Source: Limnochordaceae bacterium
GTDB lineage: Bacteria > Bacillota > Limnochordia > Limnochordales > Geochordaceae
Assembly: GCA_014896295.1 (NCBI GenBank)
Contig: JADBKR010000005.1
Span: forward strand, 124,001 to 188,000
Direction: 5' to 3'
Length of the DNA stretch: 64,000 nucleotides
Below the pieces are notes generated by a model, which was not told the DNA's origin, did no database searches, and saw only the letters and a list, made by a program, of their open reading frames with translations. Below are positions 20,698 to 28,966 of this stretch, one piece after another. A program made the translations under genes and the position numbers. The first letter of the stretch is position 1; each line of letters starts with the position of its first letter.

Positions 20698-21657
20698 CTA
20701 CTCGAAGTTGAGCACTTGCTCCCGGATCTGCTCCACCAGTCCCCGCATCGCGACCAGGTGGTGCACCATCGCGGGGTCAGGCGCCTTGGCGGTCGCCGTC
20801 GACAGCTCCCGCTCCATCTCCCGCAGCAGGAACTCCATCCGCCGGCCGGGGGCCGGCTCGCCCGCCAGCTGGCGCATGTGCCAGATGTGGCTGCGCAACC
20901 GCTGGATCTCCTCGCTGATGTCGGCCCGCTCGGCCGCCAGGGCGACCTCTTGCGCGAGACGCTGCTGAAACGCCCCACCGTCCAGAACCGGGGGCCCGGC
21001 GGCGGAGTCCGGTACCACGGCTTTGAGGAGCTCCCGGACCCGACCCGCCAAACGCTCATGGTATCCTTCCATGTAGCGAGGCAGGCTCCTCTCCACCTCG
21101 CCCAACGAGGCGTCGATCGTGGACAGCCGCCGGTCCACGTCCTCCCACAACCGGGCCCCCTCGCGACGGCGCATCCTCGCCACTTGCTCCAAAGCCTCCT
21201 GCAGCATCGGCCGCAGCAATCCCCAGACCCCTTCTTCGTCCACGGGCTGCTCTTGCACCCGGACGACCTCCGGAAGGACGAGGAGGTCGGTCAACGACAG
21301 CGGCGTATCCAACCCTATCTGCTGCCGGATCTGCGTGAGCTGGTCCCAGTATTGGAGCAAGGCGGAGGCGTTGACCCGCACGGTTCGCTGGGGGTTGTCC
21401 GGCTCCTGCGCGTCCACGACGACCTCCACCCGCCCCCGGTTCAATCTCTGGGATACCAGATCCCGGATCCGGGGCTCCAGAGGTTGCCATGCGCGCGGCA
21501 GCCGGGTCACCACATCGAGGTAGCGGTGGTTGAAGGTCCGGACCTCCACCCGGATACGCCCGGACAGGCCATCCTCTTCGATGGAGGCGAACCCGGTCAT
21601 GCTCGCAGGAGCCGGCGGCTCCGAGCGAGCCGCAGCCGTCTGGGATGCATCCGACAA
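20698..21657 (-). CDS. yicC: YicC family endoribonuclease
   Basis: YicC-family proteins act as endoribonucleases; E. coli YicC helps degrade the small RNA RyhB. The core start SMTGFASIEEDG, VEVRTFNHRYLDVVTRLP, GRVEVVV and the C-terminal domain with ADISEEIQRLRSHI and GRRMEFLLREMERE are all present. A TTG start gives 319 residues with about 18 extra residues ahead of the conserved SMTGF, so the start is uncertain. The order yicC-remA-gmk-rpoZ-priA is conserved in Bacillota. A TGATAAGAT sequence just after the upstream ATPase stop may be an extended -10 element for this operon. Confidence 0.92.
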   Translation of the reverse strand: MSDASQTAAARSEPPAPASMTGFASIEEDGLSGRIRVEVRTFNHRYLDVVTRLPRAWQPLEPRIRDLVSQRLNRGRVEVVVDAQEPDNPQRTVRVNASALLQYWDQLTQIRQQIGLDTPLSLTDLLVLPEVVRVQEQPVDEEGVWGLLRPMLQEALEQVARMRRREGARLWEDVDRRLSTIDASLGEVERSLPRYMEGYHERLAGRVRELLKAVVPDSAAGPPVLDGGAFQQRLAQEVALAAERADISEEIQRLRSHIWHMRQLAGEPAPGRRMEFLLREMERELSTATAKAPDPAMVHHLVAMRGLVEQIREQVLNFE

Positions 21658-21684
21658 GAGTGCGTCCGACCCCCGTCGGGGTTC

Positions 21685-21693
21685 ATCTTATCA
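21685..21693 (-). promoter_or_regulatory. Possible extended -10 of the yicC operon
   Basis: TGATAAGAT on the minus strand fits the extended -10 pattern TGnTAnnnT and overlaps the stop of the Ca2+-ATPase gene, 28 bases before the yicC start. No -35 is clear. Confidence 0.3.
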
Positions 21694-24489
21694 CGAGGCA
21701 CGCGCCCACGACAGCCACGCGCTGATGCGCCGCGCCCACGCGTGCAGCGTTGCGCCGAGCCGGTCGGCCAGCACTCGCAGCACGAACGTCCCCACCGATG
21801 CCCCGACGGCCAGGGCCCAGGTCGTCACGTCCAGCGCCACGGTCTGGAAAAGAGGCTGCACCCTCCCGATGCTCACCACGGCCAGCTGCATGGCCAGCGA
21901 AACCCCCACGGCGCCCACGAGCACCGGCGCCGGCCAGCCGCCTCGCCCGGTACCGGCCCCCAGCCGCAACGCGTACAGGAATTGGGACAGGACGAGGGTC
22001 ATGAAGGCGGCGGTACGGGCGACCGCAAGCCCGCCGCCCGACGCCATGGCCACGGCGAAGACCACCAGGGTGGTCGCCCCGATCAACAGGCCCTCCTCCG
22101 CGATCTCCTCGGCCGCGCCGCCGGCGAAGAGGCTTTCGGTGCGGGGTCGCGGCGGGCGACGCATGAGCTGGGGGGTGGGGGGCAACAGCCCCAGCGCCAG
22201 AGCCGGCAGCCCGTCGGTCACCAGGTTGACCCAGAGGATCTGCAGCGCCGTCAGGGGCACGGGAAGCCCGAGGATGCCCGCCCCCAGCATGACCAGCACT
22301 TCGCCGGCGTTGCAGCCGAGCAGGTAGCGGATGAACCGGCGGATGTTATCGTAGATGGTCCGCCCCTCTTCGATGGCATCCACGATGGTGGCGTAGTTGT
22401 CGTCGGAGAGCACGAGGGCGGCCGCCTGCCGGGCCACGTCCGTGCCCGTGAGGCCCATGGCCACCCCGATGTCCGCCTCCTTCAACGCCGGAGCGTCGTT
22501 GACCCCGTCCCCGGTCATGGCCACCACGTGGCCGGCCTCCCGCAGCACCCGGACCAGCCGCTTCTTGTGGGCAGGCGAGGCCCGGGCGACGACCCGGCGG
22601 CGGAGCAGGGCTTCCTTCAGCTCGTGGTCGTCCATGCGGTCGATCTCGCCCCCCGTCAGCGGTTGCTCGTCCTGCTGGAGCAATCCGACCTGGAGGGCGA
22701 CGGCGCGGGCGGTCGCCGGGTGATCGCCCGTGATCATGACCGTGGTGACGTGGGCCTCGCGTGCCCGTTGCAGCGCACGGGCCACGTCGGGGCGCGGCGG
22801 GTCGCGCAGGGCGACCAGCCCCAGGAAGGTCAGGTCCCGTTCCAGCGCCTGGGCCAGGGTGAAGACGTCGCTCCCGGCCGCCGGAAGAGCGCGGGCGTCG
22901 GCACGGCGGGCCGCCACGGCCAGCACTCGCAGCCCGTCCGTCGCCAGCGCCTCGGCGTGGCCCAGCACCCGCGCGCGCTCGGCGTCGCTGAGAGGCCCCT
23001 CGCCGCGAGCGCCTTGCGCCCTTCGACAGCGCGCCAGCACCGCATCCGGCGATCCCTTCACGTAGACCTCTGCCTGGTAAGGCAGCGTTCCCCGGACCGC
23101 CACGCTCATCATGCGGCGATCGGCCTGGAAGGGCGCCTCTACCAGGATCGGCCAGCGCTTGCGGGTCTGGACGGGATCGAGCCCTGCCTTGCGGGCGGCG
23201 CAGACGAGGGCCGCCTCGGTGGGGTCGCCGGCCGCCTGCCACCGGCCGCCGTGGAAGGTGACGTCGGCGTGGTTGCACAGCACGGAGGCCCGGAGCAGCC
23301 GGTGCAGGGGCTCGATGCCCAGGGGATCGATCGCGGCCCCGTCCATGGAGAAGGTCCCCCGGGGCTCGAATCCCTGCCCCGTTACCTCCACCCGGCCCCA
23401 CGGAGCGACGACCTGCTCCAGGGTCATCTCGTTGCGGGTGAGCGTGCCGGTCTTGTCGGCACAGATGATGCTGGCGCACCCCAGGCTCTCCACGGCGTTC
23501 AGCCGCCGTACGATCGCTCGCCTCTTGCTCATCCGCTGCACGCCCAGCGCCAGGGCCGCCGTCACCGCGGCGGGCAACCCTTCGGGGATGGCGGCCACCG
23601 CCAGGCTGATCGCGATGAGAAACATGGAGAGCCACGGCTGCCCCTGGAGGATCCCGACCAGAAAGACCACCGCGACGGCCGCAGCCGAGATCCCCACGAG
23701 CCACCGGCCCAGGTGATCCAGGGCATGCTGGAGCGGAGTCGCCACCACCGGCGCCTCCGCCACCATGCGGGCGATCGTGCCGAGCTCGGTGAAGGTGCCC
23801 GTGCGGACCACGAGGGCCCGGGCGCTCCCCGCGACCACCGTGGTACCGGTGAAGACCATGTGGGACATCTCCGCCCAACCCCCGGCCCCGGGGAGGGGCC
23901 CGTCCGCCGGAGCCTTGCTCACGGGCACCGACTCCCCGGTGAGGGCCGCCTCCTCGACCATGAGCCCGAAGGCCTGGACCAGCCGTGCGTCGGCCGGGAC
24001 CCGATCCCCCTCCTCCAGGAGCAGGAGATCTCCTACCACCAGCTCCCGGGCAGGGATGTCCTCGACGCGGCCTGACCGCACGGCCCTCGCACGCGGCGCC
24101 TGCCAGCGAGAGAGTGCCGCGATGGCCTTCTCCGCCCGGTACTCCTGGGCCACGCCGAGCAGCGTGTTGAGCACGACGATGGCCACGATGGCCATCGCGT
24201 CGACTTCCTCCCCGAGCAGCCACGACAGGGCGGCCGCCCCCAGGAGCACCAGCGTCATGAACGAACCCATCTGCTCCCAGATCAGGCGCGCGAGGCCCGG
24301 GCCGCCCTCCGACGGGATCTCGTTGGCGCCGTGGCGCATCAAGATGGCCGCCGCCCGCTCCTGGGACAGCCCGTGGTGAGGATCGGACTGGAGCCTGCGG
24401 AACACTTCGGCGATGCTGAGACGTTCGGCCCCCTCCAGCAGGGAGCCCGAAGCGGCGCGGGGACTGGCGAACCGGCCTCGACGCGGCAT
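21691..24489 (-). CDS. yloB: Ca2+-transporting P-type ATPase (P2A type, YloB-like)
   Basis: This 932-residue protein is a P2A-type cation pump that exports Ca2+ at the cost of ATP. It has the N-terminal actuator with LTGESVPVSK, the phosphorylation site ICADKTGTLTRNE, the nucleotide domain, and VAMTGDGVNDAPALKEADIG. Calcium-site residues match SERCA: AIPEGLPAAVT in TM4, CNAGEVLV in TM5 and ILWVNLVTDGLPA in TM6. The C-terminal helices are complete. It lies beside yicC as yloB does in B. subtilis, where rqcH (yloA) is also adjacent. There it contributes to calcium handling in spores. The start ATG is the first conserved-length option; no strong ribosome site was noted. Confidence 0.93.
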   Translation of the reverse strand: MPRRGRFASPRAASGSLLEGAERLSIAEVFRRLQSDPHHGLSQERAAAILMRHGANEIPSEGGPGLARLIWEQMGSFMTLVLLGAAALSWLLGEEVDAMAIVAIVVLNTLLGVAQEYRAEKAIAALSRWQAPRARAVRSGRVEDIPARELVVGDLLLLEEGDRVPADARLVQAFGLMVEEAALTGESVPVSKAPADGPLPGAGGWAEMSHMVFTGTTVVAGSARALVVRTGTFTELGTIARMVAEAPVVATPLQHALDHLGRWLVGISAAAVAVVFLVGILQGQPWLSMFLIAISLAVAAIPEGLPAAVTAALALGVQRMSKRRAIVRRLNAVESLGCASIICADKTGTLTRNEMTLEQVVAPWGRVEVTGQGFEPRGTFSMDGAAIDPLGIEPLHRLLRASVLCNHADVTFHGGRWQAAGDPTEAALVCAARKAGLDPVQTRKRWPILVEAPFQADRRMMSVAVRGTLPYQAEVYVKGSPDAVLARCRRAQGARGEGPLSDAERARVLGHAEALATDGLRVLAVAARRADARALPAAGSDVFTLAQALERDLTFLGLVALRDPPRPDVARALQRAREAHVTTVMITGDHPATARAVALQVGLLQQDEQPLTGGEIDRMDDHELKEALLRRRVVARASPAHKKRLVRVLREAGHVVAMTGDGVNDAPALKEADIGVAMGLTGTDVARQAAALVLSDDNYATIVDAIEEGRTIYDNIRRFIRYLLGCNAGEVLVMLGAGILGLPVPLTALQILWVNLVTDGLPALALGLLPPTPQLMRRPPRPRTESLFAGGAAEEIAEEGLLIGATTLVVFAVAMASGGGLAVARTAAFMTLVLSQFLYALRLGAGTGRGGWPAPVLVGAVGVSLAMQLAVVSIGRVQPLFQTVALDVTTWALAVGASVGTFVLRVLADRLGATLHAWARRISAWLSWARAS

Positions 24490-24609
24490 GACGCGCGGCT
24501 TCCCCCTGACCCTCCAGCTCGTCCGCGAGCGTCGGACAGCTAAAGGTTTATGGGGAAAGCGGCCCGGTCTTTACGCAGGAAAACGTCGCTCCTGCAGGGC
24601 GCTTGCGGG

Positions 24610-25545
24610 CTAGGGCCGACTCGCGGCCGGGGCTTCGGGCTGCAGCCGCTCGAGGTGGCGGCGGGCCGGAAGGTACTGGGGATCGAGCTCCAGGGCCCGG
24701 CGGTATTCGGCGATGGCGGCGGGAAGCTGGTCGAGGTGTTCGTAGGCCTGGCCCAGGAGGTCGTGGATCTCGGGCAGCAGGTGATCGACGCGATTGGCCT
24801 GCTTGAGCAGCTCCGCGGCATCGGCCCAGCGCCCGGCGTCCATGAGGCTCTGGGCCAACACCAGGTAGGCGTCGACCCGCTCCGGAGCCAGGCGAACGGC
24901 CTCCCGCAGTTGCCCCTCGGCTGCGGCGCGCCAGTCGGCCGGCGACCCGGGGCGAGAACCGGGCCACGCGGGAGCGAGGCGCTCCGCCGTCTTCGGATCC
25001 AGTTCGGCCGCCAGGGCCAGGCGCCCCATCTCCTCGTGGACCAGCCCGGCCCGGGGGTCGGCATCCAGCGCCTGGCGCAGCGCCCGGGCCGCGGCCGCCG
25101 GATCTCCCGTGCGCCGGTACGCCATCCCGGCCAGCCCCCAGGCGCTCAGGCGCCACGCCGCAGGGCGGCCGTCCAAAGGCAGCGCCTGCACGGTCCTGGC
25201 CGCCTCCGCCCACCGGCCCTGCGCCGCCTCGATCCATGCCAGCAGCAAACCGGATTCCAGGTCTTGCGGGAAGGACCACCGGGCCAGGCGCAGCTTGCTG
25301 GCCGCGGCCTCCAGTCTTCCCCGGGCCAGGTCCTCCAGGGCCGAATCCACCCACCGGCGAACGGCCGGCGGGGTGACCGGCTCTGCCGGCGCTGCCGCCT
25401 CGGGAGGAGCCGGAACAGCCGGCGAGCTGGCCAAGGCCACGGCCGCGGGCTCCGTAGCCCGAGAACCGCCTTCGACCCACGCCAGACAAGACGCGGCGAG
25501 CAGGGCGAGAAGCAGGCACGTCCAGGCCTTGCGTCGGGTGCTCAT
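24610..25545 (-). CDS. TPR-repeat lipoprotein
   Basis: The protein starts MSTRRKAWTCLLLALLAASC, a lipoprotein signal with a lipobox ending LAASC, so it should be anchored on the outer face of the membrane. An Ala/Pro linker follows, then TPR-like helical pairs through to the C-terminus. Examples are WAEAARTVQALPLDGR, AAARALRQALDADPRAG and the most typical, IAEYRRALELDPQYLPAR. It has 311 residues. An upstream ATG at 25575 is an alternative start with a GGGGAGGG just before it. It is divergent from rqcH and 120 bases before the Ca2+-ATPase gene. Specific role unknown; TPR proteins usually scaffold other proteins. Confidence 0.75.
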   Translation of the reverse strand: MSTRRKAWTCLLLALLAASCLAWVEGGSRATEPAAVALASSPAVPAPPEAAAPAEPVTPPAVRRWVDSALEDLARGRLEAAASKLRLARWSFPQDLESGLLLAWIEAAQGRWAEAARTVQALPLDGRPAAWRLSAWGLAGMAYRRTGDPAAAARALRQALDADPRAGLVHEEMGRLALAAELDPKTAERLAPAWPGSRPGSPADWRAAAEGQLREAVRLAPERVDAYLVLAQSLMDAGRWADAAELLKQANRVDHLLPEIHDLLGQAYEHLDQLPAAIAEYRRALELDPQYLPARRHLERLQPEAPAASRP

Positions 25546-25666
25546 GCGCAGGACGTTCGCCGCCGCCCGCGCCATCCCTCCCCCGCCAGGTCCGGCCCTT
25601 GCCCGAGGGCGGGGCTCTCGGCCGCCATCAGGCCCGACGCCGTGCCCGGTACGGCGCGGGCCGTGG

Positions 25667-25672
25667 TAGAAT
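25667..25672 (+). promoter_or_regulatory. Possible -10 box of rqcH
   Basis: TAGAAT lies 16 bases before the rqcH ATG, followed by a CGAGGGG ribosome site. A clear -35 is lacking. If it is used, the untranslated leader would be very short. Confidence 0.3.
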
Positions 25673-25688
25673 CGCCGAGGGGCTCGAC

Positions 25689-27332
25689 ATGGCTCATCCC
25701 GCCGAAGGCCCGGCATCCGGCAAGATTCGCGTCACACCCGCGGCGGTGGCCGCATGGTCGCTCGAGATCGGCGAGCGGCTGGCCGGCGCGTGGGTGCAGC
25801 GCGTCTACCAGGCGACCTCGGGCTACTTGCTGCTGGTGCTGTACGCCCCTCGAGCCGGCGAGCGGCTGCTCGTCGTCGACGTGTCGCCCTCCCATCCCGT
25901 CGTGGGCCTGCTCGAGGGCAAACCTCCCCAACCCAACCCGGCGCAACCCCCGGCCTTCTGCATGCTCCTACGCAAGTACCTCGGCGGAAGCCGCCTGCGC
26001 TCCGCCGACTCCCTTCCCGGCGAACGGGTCTTGTTGCTCCGCTTCGCCCGCGGGCCAGGGTCTGTCGATCGCTCACCCGGTGAACGGCCGGATGTCACGG
26101 CCGAGGCTTCGCCCGAGGGCGGCGAAGGGATGCCGGCCGACCTGACGCTGGCGGTCGAGCTCACCGGTCGCACCGGCAACGTCGTGCTGATCGCCGGCGG
26201 CCGCACCCTCGGGTGGCTGCGGGTTCCGGGGCCCGCTCGTGGGCTTGTCCTCCAGCAACCGTATGTGCCGCCGCCCTCTCGGCCGGCCGCCCCGCAGGGC
26301 GCGGCCGCCGCACCGGCAACGGCCTTCGTCCCGTCGCTGGAAGAGGCAGGCCGTATCTGGGCCCAGGCCGTCTGGCAGGGAGCGCTCGAGGCTTCGCGTA
26401 CCTCGCTGTTGCGTTACCTGGGCGAGCAACGACAGCGCCTGCAACGCCGGCTCGAAAAGCAAAGCCAGGATCTCGAGCGTGCTCGCGACGCCGACTCCTT
26501 GCGCCGGACCGGCGAACTCCTTCTCACGTTCGCCGCCCGCATCCCGCCGGGGGCCACGAGGGTCACGCTTCCGCCCGAGGACGCCGGTTTTCCCGACCCG
26601 CCCCGGGAGATCGAGCTGGACGGTTCCCAGACCGCCGCCGCCAACGCCCAGTCCTACTTCCGGCGCTACCGCAAAGCCGTGCGGGCCACCTCGGTGCTCC
26701 AGTCCGCCATCCTGGAAAGCCGCCGGCTGCTCGAGGCGGTGGAGACCCTGGAGGTGCTCGCTCGCGAGGCCGACCGGCCGTCCACGCTCACGGCCCTGCG
26801 CGAGGAGGCGCTGGCCCTCGCTCACCAGGAGCGCTGGCGCCCGGCGGCCGCGGCCCTGGACGGTCGGGAAGCCGAGGGGGTGCCCACGCGGCCATCCGGG
26901 CAGGGTCGGCCGCGCAAAGACCGGCAAGCCGCAGGAGCCCCCATCGCCCGCTTCCGGGCGGCAGACGGGACCGAGATCCTGGTGGGGCACAGCGCCCGGG
27001 CCAACGATCATCTGACCCTGCACCTGGCCCGCCCCGGCGACTGGTGGCTGCACGCGCGGCAGATCCCCGGAGCCCACGTCGTGGTGCGTTCGGACGGGCC
27101 TCCGGCGGAGGCGACCCTGCTGCAAGCCGCGGCCCTGGCCGCGCGGTTCAGCGCGCAGGGCCGATCCGGGGTGCCGGTGGCCGTGGACTACACCCGGCGC
27201 CGTTACGTTCGCAAGCCGCCGGGCTCGCCCGCGGGCTTCGTCGTCTACGACCACGAAAAGACGGTGCGGGTGACGCCCACCCCCGACCTGCTTCCGGCGC
27301 CCGTCAGTGACGAAAGTGCCGGATCCCGGTAA
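25689..27332 (+). CDS. rqcH: NFACT-family ribosome quality control protein RqcH
   Basis: RqcH binds stalled 50S-nascent chain complexes and adds alanine tails to mark them for degradation. The NFACT-N domain is visible from VTPAAVAAWSLEIGERLAGA through YLLLVLYAP and PAFCMLLRKYLGG. A coiled-coil middle has LGEQRQRLQRRLEKQSQDLE and AQSYFRRYRKAVRA. The C-terminal NFACT-R domain shows DWWLHARQIPGAHVVVR, VAVDYTRRRYVRKP and VVYDHEKTVRV. At 547 residues it is slightly shorter than B. subtilis YloA. The ATG is chosen because it has a ribosome site and gives a short N-terminus. The 3' end overlaps convergent purH by 29 bases. Confidence 0.93.
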   Translation: MAHPAEGPASGKIRVTPAAVAAWSLEIGERLAGAWVQRVYQATSGYLLLVLYAPRAGERLLVVDVSPSHPVVGLLEGKPPQPNPAQPPAFCMLLRKYLGGSRLRSADSLPGERVLLLRFARGPGSVDRSPGERPDVTAEASPEGGEGMPADLTLAVELTGRTGNVVLIAGGRTLGWLRVPGPARGLVLQQPYVPPPSRPAAPQGAAAAPATAFVPSLEEAGRIWAQAVWQGALEASRTSLLRYLGEQRQRLQRRLEKQSQDLERARDADSLRRTGELLLTFAARIPPGATRVTLPPEDAGFPDPPREIELDGSQTAAANAQSYFRRYRKAVRATSVLQSAILESRRLLEAVETLEVLAREADRPSTLTALREEALALAHQERWRPAAAALDGREAEGVPTRPSGQGRPRKDRQAAGAPIARFRAADGTEILVGHSARANDHLTLHLARPGDWWLHARQIPGAHVVVRSDGPPAEATLLQAAALAARFSAQGRSGVPVAVDYTRRRYVRKPPGSPAGFVVYDHEKTVRVTPTPDLLPAPVSDESAGSR

Positions 27333-28929
27333 AGACCATGGCCAGCCCCGCCCGGTCCGCCGCGGTGATCGACTCCTGATCCCGCATCGAGCCCCCCGGC
27401 TGGACGATGGCGGCGATCCCGTGCTCGGCCGCCAGCTCCACCACGTCGGAGAAGGGGAAGAAGCCGTCCGAGGCGAGCACCGCGCCGCTCGCCCTTTCCC
27501 CCGCCTTTTCGATGGCGATGCGCGCGGCATCGATGCGGCTGGTCTGGCCTGCCCCGATCCCCAGGGTCTGCCCGTCGCGCGCCACCACGATGGCGTTGGA
27601 GCGGGCGTACTTGACCACGCGCCAGGCGAAACGAAGGTCGGGCCACAAGCGTTCGGGGACGCTCTGGCGGGTGACCGTCCGGAGCTCCCCGTCCACCCAG
27701 TCGACCGCATCGACCTGCTGGACGAGCAAACCTCCGAAGACCGACCGCACTTCGAGGGCGGAGCCGTCCCCATCCCGGCGCCAGGGAGGCTCGATGGGGC
27801 CCACCTCGATGAGGCGAAGGCGAGGCTTCTTCGACAGCACCTCGAGGGCCTCCGGCTCGAAGGAGGGCGCCACGATCACCTCGAGGAACGTGCGCGCCAT
27901 GGCCTCGGCGACCATCCCGTCCACGGGGCGGCTGACGGCCACCACCCCGCCGAAGACCGAGACCGGGTCGGCGTCGTGGGCCAGCTGGTAGGCCTGGAGC
28001 AGGCTGTCCGCCACCGCGGCCCCGCACGGAGTCGCGTGCTTGATGGCGACGGCGGCCGGCCGATCCGAAAGCTCTGCCACCAGGTCGAGGGCGGCGGCGG
28101 CGTCCGCCACGTTGTTGTACGAAAGCTCCTTGCCCTGCAGGACCTTGCCCCACGGCACCGAGGCGCCCTGCACGGGCACCCGGTAGACGGCTCCCGCCTG
28201 GTGGGGGTTCTCCCCGTAGCGGGCCACGAGCCACCGGGTCGCCTCCAGGGTGAGGCGCTCGGGGAAGGATACCTCCACCCTTTGGGGCGCCGCGGCCGGG
28301 GGACCGGCTTCCTGCTGCAGCGCCTGGGCGATGACGGCGTCGTAGCGCGCCGTGCGCCGGACCGCTTCGGCGGCCAGGCGCACCCGGGTCGCGTCTGCGG
28401 GCAGCCCGTGCGGAGAGTGCCGGATCTCGTCGAGGACCGCGGCGTACTGGGAAGGGTCGGTGAGCACCGCTACCCGAGCGAAGTTCTTCGCCGCAGCCCG
28501 GGCCAGCGCCGGGCCTCCGATGTCCATCGACTCCACGAGCTCGGCGAGGGTGAGCTCACCCGAACGGTAACGCTCGAGCCGCTCCTCGAACGGGTAGAAG
28601 TTGACGACGACCAGGTCGAAGGGCACGCCGCCCGCCTGCTCGAGTTCGGCCAGGTCTTGCGGCGACGGCCGGGCGAGCACGCCACCGAAGACTCGCGGGT
28701 GCAAGGTCTTCACCCGGCCGCCGAGCATGGAGACCTGGCCCGTCAGCTCGCTGAGCGGCCGGACCGGCACACCCGCCTCCTGCAGGTGCCGGCCGGTACC
28801 CTCGGTCGCCCACAGCTCCCAACCGAGGCGCACGAGCTCCGACGCCAGCGCGGCCAGCCCCTCGGTGCGGGAGACGCTGAAAAGTGCCCGGCGAGGGACG
28901 CTCTCGTTCGATGCTGCTGGATCCGACAC
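27304..28929 (-). CDS. purH: Bifunctional AICAR formyltransferase / IMP cyclohydrolase
   Basis: PurH carries out the last two steps of purine synthesis, from AICAR to IMP. The N-terminal MGS-like domain has RALFSVSRTEGL, SELTGQVSMLGGRVKTLHP and DLVVVNFYPFEE. The transformylase domain has YGENPHQAG, LQGKELSYNN, AIKHATPCGAA and DGFFPFSD, and ends in TGIRHFRH. The protein has 541 residues, slightly longer than usual. The start is GTG. It lies 37 bases after pyrDE and seems to be the last gene of the pyrimidine operon, an uncommon purine-pyrimidine linkage. Confidence 0.96.
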   Translation of the reverse strand: MSDPAASNESVPRRALFSVSRTEGLAALASELVRLGWELWATEGTGRHLQEAGVPVRPLSELTGQVSMLGGRVKTLHPRVFGGVLARPSPQDLAELEQAGGVPFDLVVVNFYPFEERLERYRSGELTLAELVESMDIGGPALARAAAKNFARVAVLTDPSQYAAVLDEIRHSPHGLPADATRVRLAAEAVRRTARYDAVIAQALQQEAGPPAAAPQRVEVSFPERLTLEATRWLVARYGENPHQAGAVYRVPVQGASVPWGKVLQGKELSYNNVADAAAALDLVAELSDRPAAVAIKHATPCGAAVADSLLQAYQLAHDADPVSVFGGVVAVSRPVDGMVAEAMARTFLEVIVAPSFEPEALEVLSKKPRLRLIEVGPIEPPWRRDGDGSALEVRSVFGGLLVQQVDAVDWVDGELRTVTRQSVPERLWPDLRFAWRVVKYARSNAIVVARDGQTLGIGAGQTSRIDAARIAIEKAGERASGAVLASDGFFPFSDVVELAAEHGIAAIVQPGGSMRDQESITAADRAGLAMVFTGIRHFRH

Positions 28930-28966
28930 GGTCGATCCGCCCCCTCTTGCCCCCGGCCCTCTGCGT

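Noticed and set aside
20413..24075. A 1220-codon open frame on the plus strand
   Set aside because: It lies entirely opposite yicC and the Ca2+-ATPase gene. Its Arg/Gly/Pro/His-rich sequence and lack of domains show it is an antisense shadow of GC-rich coding DNA.
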